Part shown: piece by piece, positions 36,919-46,309 of the stretch | How the letters are laid out: each line of letters begins with the position of its first letter | Numbering within the stretch: position 1 is the stretch's first letter | Origin: Gluconacetobacter takamatsuzukensis | GTDB taxonomy: Bacteria > Pseudomonadota > Alphaproteobacteria > Acetobacterales > Acetobacteraceae | DNA: 64,000 bases | NCBI RefSeq assembly: GCF_014174275.1 | Contig: NZ_JABEQK010000014.1 | Location: forward strand, 1-64,000 | Reading direction: 5' to 3' | The notes under the pieces: model-generated | What the model saw: the letters and a program-made list of their open reading frames with translations, nothing else | Told to the model about the DNA's origin: nothing | Databases searched by the model: none | Program-made: the position numbers and the translations under genes

Positions 36919-39240
36919 TTGAACGCTGATGAGATCGTGGACCCCGCCGATGACCATTCGGACCAGGTCAGGCGTTTTCTGCTGCATGTCGGCGTTCCGA
37001 TCTTCGGGGTCGTGCTGGTGGTCGCCATCATCGCGGGGATCGGCCTGCATTCCTATCGCTCGATCCGGTCGGGAGCGCTGGCGCTGACCCACGACCTGCT
37101 GGTCAGCGAGCAGAATTACATCGCGCAGGAAGTCGGCGATTATCTGGGCCCGGCCACGGCGGGGACCGTGATCGCACGCGACATGCTGGAACATGGGTCG
37201 CAGACCGCGATCATCAAGATCTTCAATTCCTATGGCGGCAGCATGCTCCGGCATGTGCCGCAGGTTCATTCCTTCTACCTGGCCGATTCCGACGGGCATT
37301 TCGACCTGATCGAGCGCGACCCCAAGGGCAAGGGGCTGGAGATGACGCAACTGACGGGCGAGGGCGCGGGGGCGCAATTCGTCCATCAGTTCCATGACGA
37401 GAAGGGCGCCGTGCTGCGCACGGAGAGCAATCCGACCGGCAATTACGACCCGCGCACGCGCGACTGGTTCAGGGGCACGGTGGAGTCCGGGAAGCTGTAC
37501 TGGTCGGCGCCTTACCTGATTACCCAGACGGGCCAGATGATCATTACGGCCTCGATCGTCTATCAGGGCCAGGATGGCCGCCGGTTTGTCTTCGCCGTCA
37601 ATCTGTCGATGAACGAGCTGACGAATTTTCTGGACTCGCTCCAGATCGGCAAGAGCGGGCATGCGCTGATCCTTGACCAGGACGGGCATCTGCTGGCCGG
37701 ACGGCATATGCTGGACGTGGCGAAGCAGGCCAATTGGGACCCCGCGAAGATGGTTCTGGACCCGCGGACCTATCCGGCGCTGGCGCAGGCGTTCGATGTC
37801 TATCGCGTGCAGGGGTATGGCCCGCATACGGTCCGCAGCAGCAAGCGCAATTTCGTCACGATGGCGGCGCCCATGCCGTCGACGGCGAAGAAATGGGTGC
37901 TGATCCTGGTTGCGCCGGAAAGCGACTTTGCCAATTTCGCGATGGTGGACGGCCGGCAGAACCTGCTGTTCTCGCTGTTGATCGTCGCCCTTGCCGGGCT
38001 GCTGGGGGCGTTGCTGTTCCGCCAGGGGCGGCGGACCGAGCATGTGTCGGCGGAACTGGCGGGCCTGCGCGCGGTTTCGGGGCGGGAAAGCCAGACGCTG
38101 CGCGCGGTGGCGAGCTACCCGGCGCTGTTCGACCCGACCGACGAGGCGCTGATCCTGACGCGCAGCCTGGCGGAGATGGCCCTGGCACGGCGGGCCTCGG
38201 TCTGGCGCCTGATGCATGACGGCGCCACGCTGCTGTGCGTGGATTCCTACGATTCGCGCCATGATGCCCATTCGGGCGGTTTCGAACTGTCGCGCACCGA
38301 TCTTCAGGCTTTCTTCGACCTGGTGGCGCATGGCGATGCGATCACGGTGCCCGATGCCGGGGCGGACGAGCGGACGGTCAGTTTCCACCGGCTGTTCATG
38401 CGGACCTTCGGCAGCAGCAGCCTCTTCCTGGCGCCCATCATGGGGGCGTCGGGGCCGATCGGCATGATTACGCTGGAGGATGCGTCGCGTGCCGGGCTGG
38501 TGTCGCACTTCGTCGCCATGATCGCGGGCATCGTGTCGGCCCGTTTTTCCGCCCAGCATTACAGCGCCGTGGCGGCGGCGGCCGGGGAACTGGCCCCGCC
38601 GCCCGCCGAGGAGGCCGAGCATGCCTTCGGCGACGGTTTCCTGATCCCGCCCGGCAGCACCCAGCCCGACGGGCAGGGGGGCGTGGTGGAAGGGCTGTTC
38701 CCCGCCGTGGCCGTCATGGTCATTACCTTTGCCGACATCATCACCTCGTCGCGCGACGATCCGGCGCGGATCATCGCGCTGGTCGAGGCGCTGGCGGTGC
38801 AGCTTCAGACCGTGGCGCGGCAATATGGGCTGTATTCGATCAAGATGCTGGGCCACCGGCTGGTCTGCGTCGCGGGCTGTTCGCACACGCCCGACCCCGA
38901 GGCTGCCGAACGGATGGCGAATGCGGCCCTGGTGATGCGCGAGGCGTCGCTGTCGCTTCTGTCGCGCGCGGACCTGGATCCGGTCTTCCGGATGGGGATC
39001 GATGTCGGCCCGGTTTTCGGCGGGTTGCTGGGCGATGACCCGAAGGTCTTCAACCTGTGGGGCGATGCCATCGGCATGGCCGAGATGATGGCGCAGGGCG
39101 CGCCGGATGTCGGCACCATCCAGGTGTCGGAAGAGGTGTACCAGATCCTGCGCGGGCGGTTCCTGTTCCGTGAGCGGGGGCGCTTCTTCGTGCCGCATGC
39201 CGGCATGACGCGCACCTATGTGCTGGCGGGGCGGCGATGA
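36919..39240 (+). CDS. Membrane receptor with double-Cache, GAF and degenerate class III cyclase domains
   Basis: 773 residues from TTG 36919 (GGGAAGAG upstream; GTG 36937 possible). Membrane helix 26-45, a periplasmic dCache-like sensor (FNSYGGSMLRHVPQVHSFYL; YDPRTRDWFRGTVES), second helix about 349-367, a GAF-like domain 385-545 and a cyclase-like domain 595-745. One metal Asp remains (ITFADI, Asp606). The usual second Asp is replaced by His646 (KMLGHRLVC), and the usual N..R pair after WGDT is Gly/Glu (WGDAIGMAEMM). Catalysis is therefore doubtful. It overlaps mlaE by 4 nt, so it is the first gene of the lipid-transport operon and may sense envelope state. Confidence 0.85.
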   Translation: MNADEIVDPADDHSDQVRRFLLHVGVPIFGVVLVVAIIAGIGLHSYRSIRSGALALTHDLLVSEQNYIAQEVGDYLGPATAGTVIARDMLEHGSQTAIIKIFNSYGGSMLRHVPQVHSFYLADSDGHFDLIERDPKGKGLEMTQLTGEGAGAQFVHQFHDEKGAVLRTESNPTGNYDPRTRDWFRGTVESGKLYWSAPYLITQTGQMIITASIVYQGQDGRRFVFAVNLSMNELTNFLDSLQIGKSGHALILDQDGHLLAGRHMLDVAKQANWDPAKMVLDPRTYPALAQAFDVYRVQGYGPHTVRSSKRNFVTMAAPMPSTAKKWVLILVAPESDFANFAMVDGRQNLLFSLLIVALAGLLGALLFRQGRRTEHVSAELAGLRAVSGRESQTLRAVASYPALFDPTDEALILTRSLAEMALARRASVWRLMHDGATLLCVDSYDSRHDAHSGGFELSRTDLQAFFDLVAHGDAITVPDAGADERTVSFHRLFMRTFGSSSLFLAPIMGASGPIGMITLEDASRAGLVSHFVAMIAGIVSARFSAQHYSAVAAAAGELAPPPAEEAEHAFGDGFLIPPGSTQPDGQGGVVEGLFPAVAVMVITFADIITSSRDDPARIIALVEALAVQLQTVARQYGLYSIKMLGHRLVCVAGCSHTPDPEAAERMANAALVMREASLSLLSRADLDPVFRMGIDVGPVFGGLLGDDPKVFNLWGDAIGMAEMMAQGAPDVGTIQVSEEVYQILRGRFLFRERGRFFVPHAGMTRTYVLAGRR

Positions 39241-40127
39241 CGGGGGGAGCGGTCGCGCCGACGCCGTCCGACACGCCGGAGGGGAGCCAGCCGGGTGTTC
39301 GGCCGGGCGGGCTGCGGGGCCGGCTGATGCCGATACTGGCGCGCATCCGCCCGGGACTGGCGCGGGTCGGGCGCCTGACGCGGCATCAGGTCCGGTTCAT
39401 GCTGGTGCTGATCGGTGCGGCCTGGGGCGTGGTGCGCGAGAGCATGCGCCCCAATTCGTGGCGGCGGACGGTGCGCGAGGAGTTCCGCCAGTGCCTGCGC
39501 CAGGTCGTGGGTGGCGGGTTTCTCAGCACGATCGTCACCGCGACGCTGGCGGGACTGATGGTGGTGTCGCAGGCGGTGTACTGGCTGGGATTCGCCGGCA
39601 TGGCGCAGATGACGGGATCGATCCTGGTATCGGTGCTGGTGCGCGAGATTTCGCCGGTGCTGGTCGGGATCATCCTGCTGGGGCGCAGCGGCATGCTGGT
39701 GCTGACGGAAATCGGGATCCTGACGCTGGGCGGGCAGATCCGTGCGTTGCAGGCGCAGGGCATGGACCCGTTCCTGCTGCTGGTGCTGCCGCGGACCTGC
39801 GCGTTCATGGTCGGCGGCTTTACCCTGGGCATCCTGTTTGCCACCAACGCGCTGCTGATGGGTTTTATCATCACCCATGCCTCGGGCGTGATCACGACGT
39901 CGGTGTGGACGTTCTTTGCCAATGTGCTGGGGGCGATGTCGTCGTGGGATTTCCTGGTCATTCCGCTGAAATTCATCCTGGTCGGGTTCTTTGTCGGACT
40001 GGGGGCCTGCATGACCGGATTGCTGGTGGATGCGGACGACACGATAGCGACCCTGATGCCGCGCGGCTTCGCGCGGGGCATCATGACGGTGATGGTCGTC
40101 AACATCCTGTTCACCCTGGGGGGCTGA
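39237..40127 (+). CDS. mlaE: MlaE-family ABC transporter permease
   Basis: 296 residues. Integral membrane subunit of an MCE-type phospholipid transporter. The hallmark region is complete: VREISPVLVGIILLGRSG, TEIGILTLGGQIRALQAQGM and PLKFILVGFFVGLGAC. The N-terminal 70 residues are Gly/Pro/Arg-rich. It is translationally coupled to the sensor gene upstream and sits 3 nt before the ATPase-like gene. Confidence 0.92.
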   Translation: MTGGAVAPTPSDTPEGSQPGVRPGGLRGRLMPILARIRPGLARVGRLTRHQVRFMLVLIGAAWGVVRESMRPNSWRRTVREEFRQCLRQVVGGGFLSTIVTATLAGLMVVSQAVYWLGFAGMAQMTGSILVSVLVREISPVLVGIILLGRSGMLVLTEIGILTLGGQIRALQAQGMDPFLLLVLPRTCAFMVGGFTLGILFATNALLMGFIITHASGVITTSVWTFFANVLGAMSSWDFLVIPLKFILVGFFVGLGACMTGLLVDADDTIATLMPRGFARGIMTVMVVNILFTLGG

Positions 40128-40130
40128 ACC

Positions 40131-40826
40131 ATGGCGCATGACGGGCCGATCCTGGACCTTCGCGCGGCGCAGCCTTCGTTCGACGAAAGCGGCATGGCGC
40201 CGGTGCCCGTCGACCTGCGGTTGATGCCGGGGGATTGCGCGGTGGTGGAGTGCCGGGACTACGCGCGGGCCACGCTTTTTGCCGACCTGTGCTGCGGCAT
40301 GATTGCCCTGGCGTCGGGGAGCGTGCGCTTCATGGGGCTGGACTGGACCGAACTGGGAGACCGCCAGTTCTATGCCCTGCGCGGGCGGATCGGGCGGATC
40401 ACCCGGCGCGAATCGTGGCTGGACCTGTTCGGCACCCACCAGAACATCATTCTCCAGCAACTGCATCATACGACGCGCCCGACCGACGACGTGGTGGGTG
40501 AGGCGATGAAACTGGGGCTGGCGTTCGGCTTCCCCGGCCTGCCCCTGACCAGCCCGGGGCGCCTGTCGGCGTCCGACCTGGCGCGGGCGGCCTGTGTGCG
40601 GGCCTTTCTAGGCCGGCCCGACCTGCTGGTGCTGGAAGATATTTCCGACATGCTGCCGCCGGATGCGACGGTCGCGTTTCTGGAGGCGATCACGGCGGCC
40701 CGCGACCGGGGTGCCGCCGTGATGTGGTTCGCGCGGCATGCCGCGAGCTGGACCGACTACCGGTCGGCGGTGAATGTTCATCTGCGCCTTCTCGATGAAG
40801 GTCTTTTCCCGGTGCGGGGGGTCTGA
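40131..40826 (+). CDS. MlaF-like ABC ATPase with degenerate Walker A
   Basis: 231 residues, ABC-ATPase fold in the MlaF position of the operon. LMPGDCAVVECRDYARATLF aligns with the stretch that normally reads GPNGAGKST, but the Gly-rich loop and the Lys are missing (residues 40-48). The signature is RLSASDLARAACVRAFLGRP instead of LSGGQ, followed by LLVLEDIS in place of the Walker B DEP/DEA. It probably cannot hydrolyse ATP normally and may be structural or regulatory. It is intact, with no frameshift, and overlaps mlaD by 1 nt (TGATG), so it is under selection. Confidence 0.8.
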   Translation: MAHDGPILDLRAAQPSFDESGMAPVPVDLRLMPGDCAVVECRDYARATLFADLCCGMIALASGSVRFMGLDWTELGDRQFYALRGRIGRITRRESWLDLFGTHQNIILQQLHHTTRPTDDVVGEAMKLGLAFGFPGLPLTSPGRLSASDLARAACVRAFLGRPDLLVLEDISDMLPPDATVAFLEAITAARDRGAAVMWFARHAASWTDYRSAVNVHLRLLDEGLFPVRGV

Positions 40827-41782
40827 TGGCCAAGGATCAAGTGAAGGGCCTGACACGGCAACTGGTGCGCGTGCGGTATGCCGACGAATGGGTCGGGCTG
40901 CTGGTGCTGCTGGCGCTGCTGATCTGTTCGGCCGCCGTGATCGAGGCGGGCATCGTGCATAACTGGCTGACCCCGGCCGGCCGGTTGCAGATCGTGCTGC
41001 CCGATGGCGGCGTCAGCGGCCTGTCGCCGGGCGACGATGTGGAGGTGGTGGGCATTCGTGCCGGCACCATCCGGCGCATTCGCATCAATCCGACGGGTGG
41101 CATGTATGCGATCGCGGATATCGACCCGGATATCGAGCCCTTCATCCGCCGCGACAGCACCGCCACCATCCGCAAGCGGTTCGTGGTGGCCGGGGCGAAC
41201 TATATCGACATCACCCGTGGCACCGGGCAGGTGATGGACTGGCATTACGCGGTGCTGACTGCGCACCCCGCGCCCAATCCGGCGGACATGATTACCCAGA
41301 CCTTCGCCGACATTCGTGCGCGCGTGCTGCCGGTGCTGGATAGCGCGCAGCACATGATGTCGATGCTGGATTCCACGATTACCGACCTGCATGCAGGCAA
41401 GGGCACTGCCGGGCAGTTGCTGACCGACGACAAGCTGGTTCGGCAGGCCGAGACGCTGGTTGCGTCGCTGAATGACGCGGTGGCGCATCTGACGCCGGTC
41501 GAACGGCAATTGTCGGCGGTCATGGCCAAGGCTGATGCCAGCATGGCCAATGTGCGCGCCATGTCTGCCGACCTGCGGAAGGCCACCCCGAGCATGCCGG
41601 CGATTACCCGCAACCTGCAGGAGACGTCGGCCGAGCTGCCGGTGCTGCTGACGCAGGCGCAGACTACCGCCGCCAGCCTGCAGAAGCTGACCGACCAGTT
41701 GCGCGGCCTGTGGCTGCTGGGTGGTGGCGGAGCGAAGGCGCCCGCGTCTCATCGGTTGCCGGCCGGGAGGATCGAACCGTGA
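40826..41782 (+). CDS. mlaD: MCE-family substrate-binding protein (MlaD-like)
   Basis: 318 residues. One N-terminal membrane anchor (VGLLVLLALLICSAAVIEAG), then an MCE domain (LQIVLPDGGVSGLSPGDDVE, VEVVGIRAGTIRRIRI, RRDSTATIRKRFVVAGANYI), and a long C-terminal helical region (LDSTITDLHAGKGTAGQLLT). It would carry lipids across the periplasm with the MlaE permease. It ends 11 nt before the lipoprotein gene. Confidence 0.92.
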   Translation: MAKDQVKGLTRQLVRVRYADEWVGLLVLLALLICSAAVIEAGIVHNWLTPAGRLQIVLPDGGVSGLSPGDDVEVVGIRAGTIRRIRINPTGGMYAIADIDPDIEPFIRRDSTATIRKRFVVAGANYIDITRGTGQVMDWHYAVLTAHPAPNPADMITQTFADIRARVLPVLDSAQHMMSMLDSTITDLHAGKGTAGQLLTDDKLVRQAETLVASLNDAVAHLTPVERQLSAVMAKADASMANVRAMSADLRKATPSMPAITRNLQETSAELPVLLTQAQTTAASLQKLTDQLRGLWLLGGGGAKAPASHRLPAGRIEP

Positions 41783-41793
41783 GGGGGGGCGTG

Positions 41794-42639
41794 ATGCGCA
41801 GAGGCGGGCGGGCCGCGCTGCTGCTGGCACTGGCCGCGCCGGTGTTGGCCGGGTGCGGGGGCGGCAAGGCGGCGCCGACCAGCGATGCCGTCCTGGATCA
41901 GGCGATGGATGCGGGGCATCAATCGGCGGGGCTGGAGCGGCTGACGGTTGCGGAAGCGCAGTATCGGCTGGCCGGCACGCGTGCGCTGGCGCGCGACGAT
42001 GCGCCGGCGATCGGCGATGCGGGGTATAATCTGGCTGTGGTGCAACTGGCGCAGGATCGGCCGGCCGACGCGCTCTCGACCATCGCGGCCACGCGGGCCG
42101 CGTTGGCGGTGCGGGGGCATGCGGGCGCCGATGCCGGGCTGGACCTGACGCAGGCTGCGGCCCTGCATCGCCTGTCGCGGGATGAAGAGGCCGGGCCGCT
42201 GGCCGCTGGGGCGATGGCGAGTGCCGATCCCGCGATTGCCGAGCAGGCCAGCCTGCTGACGGGGTTGATCGCGGATAGCCGGGGGGACCGGGCGACGCTG
42301 GCGCAGGCCGTGGCGCATCTGGCGCATCCGCGCCCCGTGGCCGCGAAATGGCAGGCGGATGAGGATGAATTGCAGGCCCGGATGAGGCTGGCGCAGGAGC
42401 CGGCGGCGGCGCGGGACCTGGCCGTGGCGGCTGCCGATCTGCGGCGGCAGCTTGTGGATTATCGCGGCATGGCACGGGCGCTGACGCTGGCCGCCCGTGC
42501 GGCGGGGCAGGCGGGGGATGCAGGTGGGGCGGCGGCTTTGTCGCTTCAGGCCACGCAGAGCCTGCACGCGCAATCGGCCAGTGCGCCGGCGGCGGTCGGG
42601 GCGCCTGACCCGTTCAAGGAGCCGACCCCGCCCGTCTGA
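41794..42639 (+). CDS. Alanine-rich TPR-like lipoprotein of the Mla operon
   Basis: 281 residues from ATG 41794, preceded by AGGGGGG. Lipoprotein signal with lipobox VLAGC (Cys21). The mature part is Ala-rich helix-turn-helix repeats resembling TPRs (YNLAVVQLAQDRPADALSTI). The family is not recognised. Its place as last gene of the operon suggests an outer-membrane partner of the MCE transporter, but it is not the usual MlaC or MlaA. Confidence 0.75.
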   Translation: MRRGGRAALLLALAAPVLAGCGGGKAAPTSDAVLDQAMDAGHQSAGLERLTVAEAQYRLAGTRALARDDAPAIGDAGYNLAVVQLAQDRPADALSTIAATRAALAVRGHAGADAGLDLTQAAALHRLSRDEEAGPLAAGAMASADPAIAEQASLLTGLIADSRGDRATLAQAVAHLAHPRPVAAKWQADEDELQARMRLAQEPAAARDLAVAAADLRRQLVDYRGMARALTLAARAAGQAGDAGGAAALSLQATQSLHAQSASAPAAVGAPDPFKEPTPPV

Positions 42640-42649
42640 GGCGTAGGGC

Positions 42650-42761
42650 GCCGCGAAGCGGCACGGCCGTCGTGTGTACGTGAGCCTCGGCGCGGAGCAG
42701 CCTATATGGCCGTGAGCACCGGAGCGCAGCGGACGCGCGTCGGATCGCTGGCGGCCCGCAT
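42650..42761. repeat. Structured intergenic repeat, copy 2
   Basis: Shares GCGGCACGGCCGxCGTGTGT and GAGCACCGGAGCGCAG, then GGACGCGCGxCGGATCGC, with copy 1 at 31352-31418. Copy 2 has an extra 32 nt (about 42686-42717) bounded by direct GTGAGC repeats. Again it sits between convergent genes, next to the stop of a minus-strand gene (sulP). Probably a bidirectional terminator/REP-like element. Confidence 0.7.
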
Positions 42762-44249
42762 TTACAGCCCGGTTCTGAGATCCGAGTGGCGGTCGATCAG
42801 GGTGGCGCTGGCGGTGTTCAGGCCCTGGAGTTCGACGGTCAGGCCGTGGCTTTCCATGCGCGCCACGATATCGCGCAGGGTGCCGACGGCCGTGATGTCC
42901 CAGAAATGGGCGTGGCGCAGGTCGATGCGGATGTGGCGGGCGGTGTCGCGCGTGTCGAAGCCCTCGGCGAAGAGATCGGCCGAGGCGAAGAAGATCTGCC
43001 CCGTCACGCTGTAAGTTCGGGTGTCGCTGGCGGCGTCGTAATCGGCCTGGACCGTGACTAGGCGCGAGACGTTGGCGGCGAAGAACAGGCCGCTGAGCAG
43101 CACGCCCACCAGCACGCCCGCCGCCAGATTGTGGGTGGCCACCACCACGGCCACGGTCGCCAGCATGACCAGGCTGGCCCCGCGCGGGTGGGTGCGCAGG
43201 TCGCGCAGCGAGGACCAGGAGAAGGTACTGGCCGAGACCATGATCATGATCGCCACCAGGGCGGCGACCGGTACCCGGGCCACCCAAGGCCGGAGCGTCA
43301 CCATCAGCAGCAGCAGGAAGGCGCCGGCGACAAAGGTCGACAGCCGCCCGCGCCCGCCATAGCGCAGGTTGCCCACCGTCTGGCCGATCATGCCGCAGCC
43401 GGCGATGCCGCCGAACAGGCCGACGGCGACATTGGCCAGCCCGAGGCCGACGCATTCGGTGCGCTTGCTGCTGTGGGTTTCGGTCATGTCGTCGACCACG
43501 CTGGCGGTCATCATGGATTCCAGCAGGCCGACCATCGCCATGGCAGCGGCGAAGGGCAGGATGGTTTCCAGCGTGGACAGGGACAGCGGTACCTGCGGCC
43601 AGACCAGATGCGGCAGGCTGTCGGGCAGGCGGCCCAGATCGGCCACCGTATGGACCGGCATGGGCCAGATCGTGGCGACGGCCGTGAGGGCCAGGATGCA
43701 GACCAGGGGCGAGGGAATGGCGGTGAACAGGCGTGGCACGCCGTAGATGATGGCCAGCCCCAGGGCGATCATGGCGTAGGTGTGCCATGTCACATGCAGC
43801 ATGTGCGGCAGTTGTGCCGAGAAGATCAGGATGGCCAGTGCGTTGACGAAGCCGGTGCGGACGGGACGCGAGACGTAGCGCATGAGCAGGTGCAGCCGCG
43901 CCGCACCCGCCAGCATCTGCAACAGGCCGGCCAGCAGCGTGGCGGCCAGAAGATACTGCACGCCATGCGTGCGCACCAGCGCCGCCGCCACCAGCGCGAC
44001 CGACCCGGCGGCGCCGGAGATCATCGCCGGACGGCCGCCGGTGATGGCGATGACGACGCTGATGACGAACGAGGCGTAGAGCCCGACCTCCGGGTCCACC
44101 CCGGCGGCGAAGGAGAAGGCGATGACCTCGGGGATCAGCGCGAAGGTGCCGACCATGCCGGCCAGGATCTCGCGCACCGGATTGGCCATCCATTCGGCGC
44201 GGTAGCGGGCGAACCCGGAAAGCTGTGATTCAGATACGGATAAGGACAC
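42762..44249 (-). CDS. SulP-family inorganic anion transporter with STAS domain
   Basis: 495 residues from GTG 44249 (longer in-frame extension is not protein-like). About ten to twelve membrane helices with SulP motifs ([60 protein letters not shown]) and a C-terminal STAS domain ([19 protein letters not shown]). Substrate could be sulfate, bicarbonate or another anion. Downstream of, and codirectional with, queECD with a 71-nt gap. Confidence 0.9.
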   Translation of the reverse strand: MSLSVSESQLSGFARYRAEWMANPVREILAGMVGTFALIPEVIAFSFAAGVDPEVGLYASFVISVVIAITGGRPAMISGAAGSVALVAAALVRTHGVQYLLAATLLAGLLQMLAGAARLHLLMRYVSRPVRTGFVNALAILIFSAQLPHMLHVTWHTYAMIALGLAIIYGVPRLFTAIPSPLVCILALTAVATIWPMPVHTVADLGRLPDSLPHLVWPQVPLSLSTLETILPFAAAMAMVGLLESMMTASVVDDMTETHSSKRTECVGLGLANVAVGLFGGIAGCGMIGQTVGNLRYGGRGRLSTFVAGAFLLLLMVTLRPWVARVPVAALVAIMIMVSASTFSWSSLRDLRTHPRGASLVMLATVAVVVATHNLAAGVLVGVLLSGLFFAANVSRLVTVQADYDAASDTRTYSVTGQIFFASADLFAEGFDTRDTARHIRIDLRHAHFWDITAVGTLRDIVARMESHGLTVELQGLNTASATLIDRHSDLRTGL

Positions 44250-44320
44250 TTCAGAACCTGACCGGAAAAATGGGCTGGTGCGCGGGAGCCGCCCGGCAGG
44301 GTGGCTGTGCAGGCGGCCTG

Positions 44321-44848
44321 TCAGACATCGGCGATGCTGTCGTCCGGGCGCAGCCACCAGCAGCGTGCCGCCGGACGGGGGGTGGGCAGCATGTCCAGCG
44401 GATCGCCCTCGTAGCGGACCGTGTTGGTCGGGGTTTCCTGCAACGTGATTTCCGCGCAGCGCAGCAGGCCGCCATCGTCGTCGAGCAACGCGTTCAGCTT
44501 GGCCATCATCAGGCAGGCCATCAGCTCGGTGGTCGGGTCGCCCGGAGTGACGACGATGCGGCGGGCGCGTGCCGGCTCGTGCGTGCGGAACCAGCCGAGC
44601 AGCGGGTCGTCCTCGGCCAGTTGCAGGGCATGGTCCAGCCGTTCGTCCACGAAGCGGTGCCAACGCGACTTGGCGCGCTGGAAGGAGACGACCATGTTGC
44701 CGCTGCCGTCCAGCGGGCGGGGCGTGGTGGGGCGCAGGCGCACGGTGACGAATTCGTTGTGGCCGTGGGGCAGGGCGCAGCTTTCGCTGGCGCCGTGGAT
44801 CAGCCGGTGGCCCATCGAGAAGCGGCGGGTGAAGACGAGGTCAAGCAT
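44321..44848 (-). CDS. queD: 6-carboxy-tetrahydropterin synthase-like (QueD/PTPS family)
   Basis: 175 residues, longer than the usual 120-140. Zinc His ligands: His14 (FSMGHRL), His28 and His30 (LPHGHNEF); the candidate catalytic Cys24 is in [10 protein letters not shown]. It should make 6-carboxytetrahydropterin from dihydroneopterin triphosphate for preQ0. The start ATG 44848 overlaps the queC stop by 8 nt. The C-terminal 30 residues ([20 protein letters not shown]) are extra. Confidence 0.85.
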   Translation of the reverse strand: MLDLVFTRRFSMGHRLIHGASESCALPHGHNEFVTVRLRPTTPRPLDGSGNMVVSFQRAKSRWHRFVDERLDHALQLAEDDPLLGWFRTHEPARARRIVVTPGDPTTELMACLMMAKLNALLDDDGGLLRCAEITLQETPTNTVRYEGDPLDMLPTPRPAARCWWLRPDDSIADV

Positions 44849-45578
44849 CGGTGCGGCCCGCCATGTAGCGCTCCCACCCCGCGCGGCGCAGGTCGCAGGC
44901 GGGGCAGGTGCCGCAGCCATGGCCCCACGGGTGCATGACATCGCGCGTGCCCAGATAGCAGCTATGGCTCTCGCGGTTGATCAGCGCGACCAGCCCGGGG
45001 CCGCCCAGGCTTTCGGCCAGGCGCCAGGTATCGGCCTTGTCGATCCACATCAGGGGCGTATGCAGGACCAGCCGGCTGGCCATGCCCAGGTTCAGCGCCA
45101 CCTGCATGGCCTTGATCGTGTCGTCGCGGCAGTCGGGGTAGCCGGAATAATCGGTCTCGCACATGCCGCCGATGATGTGGCGGGCGCCGCGGCGGGCGGC
45201 GAGGGCCGCCGCGAAGGTCAGGAAGATGAGGTTGCGGCCGGGGACGAAGGTGCTGGGCAGGCCGTTCTCGTTCATCGTGATCGCGGCGTCGCGGGTCAGC
45301 GCGGTGTCGGACACCGCGCCCAGTGCGTCGAGCGCCAGCGTGTGGTCCGCGCCCAGGCGGGCCGCCCATGCGGGGTCGTGCGCCGCCATGCCCGCGCGCA
45401 GGGTGTCGCGGCATTCCAGTTCCACCGCATGGCGCTGGCCGTAGGCGAAGCCCAGCGTTTCGACATGGCCGAAGCGCGACAATGCCCAGGCCAGGCAGGT
45501 CGCGGAATCCTGGCCGCCGGAGAACAGCACGATCGCGCTTTCCTGCTTCGGGTCGGCGGGGGTGAGTGATGCGGCCAT
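44841..45578 (-). CDS. queC: 7-cyano-7-deazaguanine (preQ0) synthase
   Basis: 245 residues. ATP-dependent conversion of 7-carboxy-7-deazaguanine to preQ0. PP-loop [48 protein letters not shown] and the zinc-binding [13 protein letters not shown] are all present. Separated from queE by 1 nt. Confidence 0.95.
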   Translation of the reverse strand: MAASLTPADPKQESAIVLFSGGQDSATCLAWALSRFGHVETLGFAYGQRHAVELECRDTLRAGMAAHDPAWAARLGADHTLALDALGAVSDTALTRDAAITMNENGLPSTFVPGRNLIFLTFAAALAARRGARHIIGGMCETDYSGYPDCRDDTIKAMQVALNLGMASRLVLHTPLMWIDKADTWRLAESLGGPGLVALINRESHSCYLGTRDVMHPWGHGCGTCPACDLRRAGWERYMAGRTDA

Positions 45579-45579
45579 C

Positions 45580-46215
45580 TCAGGGAATCCCGATCAGCTT
45601 GTGGGTCTGCAGGGACAGGCGCCAGCGCGGATGGGTGCGGCAGTAGGCGACCGCCTGTTCGGTATTGCGGGCCTGGTCGGGGCCGTCCATCGGCTGGAGC
45701 CAGAATTGCCGGAAATCCAGTCCGGCCACCTGTTCGGGCAGCAGGTCGGGCTGGGGGTAGACCAGTTTCAGCTCGTGGCCCGTACGCTGGACCAACGGCG
45801 CGCCGGCCTTGGGGCTGACGCAGACCCAGTCGATGCCCTCGGGTGCCGGCAGGGTGCCGTTTGTCTCGATGGCGATTTCGAAGCCGCGCGCGTGCACCGC
45901 CGCAATCAGGGGGGCGTCGAGTTGCAGCAGGGGCTCGCCACCGGTGAAGACGACGAAGGCATGGTCAAGGTCGGGGGCGGCCCAGGCGGCGGCGATGGCG
46001 TCGGCCAGGGAGGCGGCGTCGGCGAAGCGGCCGCCGCCCTCGCCGTCGGTGCCGACGAAATCGGTATCGCAGAAACGGCAGGTCGCGCCCGCGCGATCGG
46101 CCTCCCGCCCCGACCAGAGATTGCATCCGGCGAAACGGCAGAACACGGCGGCGCGGCCGGCATGCGCGCCCTCACCCTGGAGGGTCGCGAACATCTCCTT
46201 GATCGTATAGGCCAT
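45580..46215 (-). CDS. queE: 7-carboxy-7-deazaguanine synthase (radical SAM)
   Basis: 211 residues from ATG 46215 ([20 protein letters not shown]). The cluster Cys are Cys31, Cys46 and Cys49, giving the CX14CX2C spacing known for the Burkholderia-type Que[10 protein letters not shown] and [10 protein letters not shown] are typical. First gene of queE-queC-queD on the minus strand. Folate GTP cyclohydrolase (folE) is not in the window. Confidence 0.92.
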   Translation of the reverse strand: MAYTIKEMFATLQGEGAHAGRAAVFCRFAGCNLWSGREADRAGATCRFCDTDFVGTDGEGGGRFADAASLADAIAAAWAAPDLDHAFVVFTGGEPLLQLDAPLIAAVHARGFEIAIETNGTLPAPEGIDWVCVSPKAGAPLVQRTGHELKLVYPQPDLLPEQVAGLDFRQFWLQPMDGPDQARNTEQAVAYCRTHPRWRLSLQTHKLIGIP

Positions 46216-46274
46216 GCGGCGTGATTTCGGACAGGCCGTGCCCGGACGCAAGCCTTAAATCGCGGGAGCCGCTT

Positions 46275-46302
46275 CCGCCGGCCGCCTGGAGGCGGCCGGC
46301 GG
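46275..46302 (-). terminator. Hairpin after bioB
   Basis: Perfect 12-bp stem CCGCCGGCCGCC/GGCGGCCGGCGG with loop TGGA, 7 nt after the bioB stop. No U-run, so termination efficiency is uncertain. Confidence 0.5.
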
Positions 46303-46309
46303 GGGGCGT

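Noticed and set aside
46216-46309. preQ1 or other riboswitch upstream of queE
   Set aside because: The short region holds only the bioB hairpin and lacks a preQ1 aptamer-like sequence.
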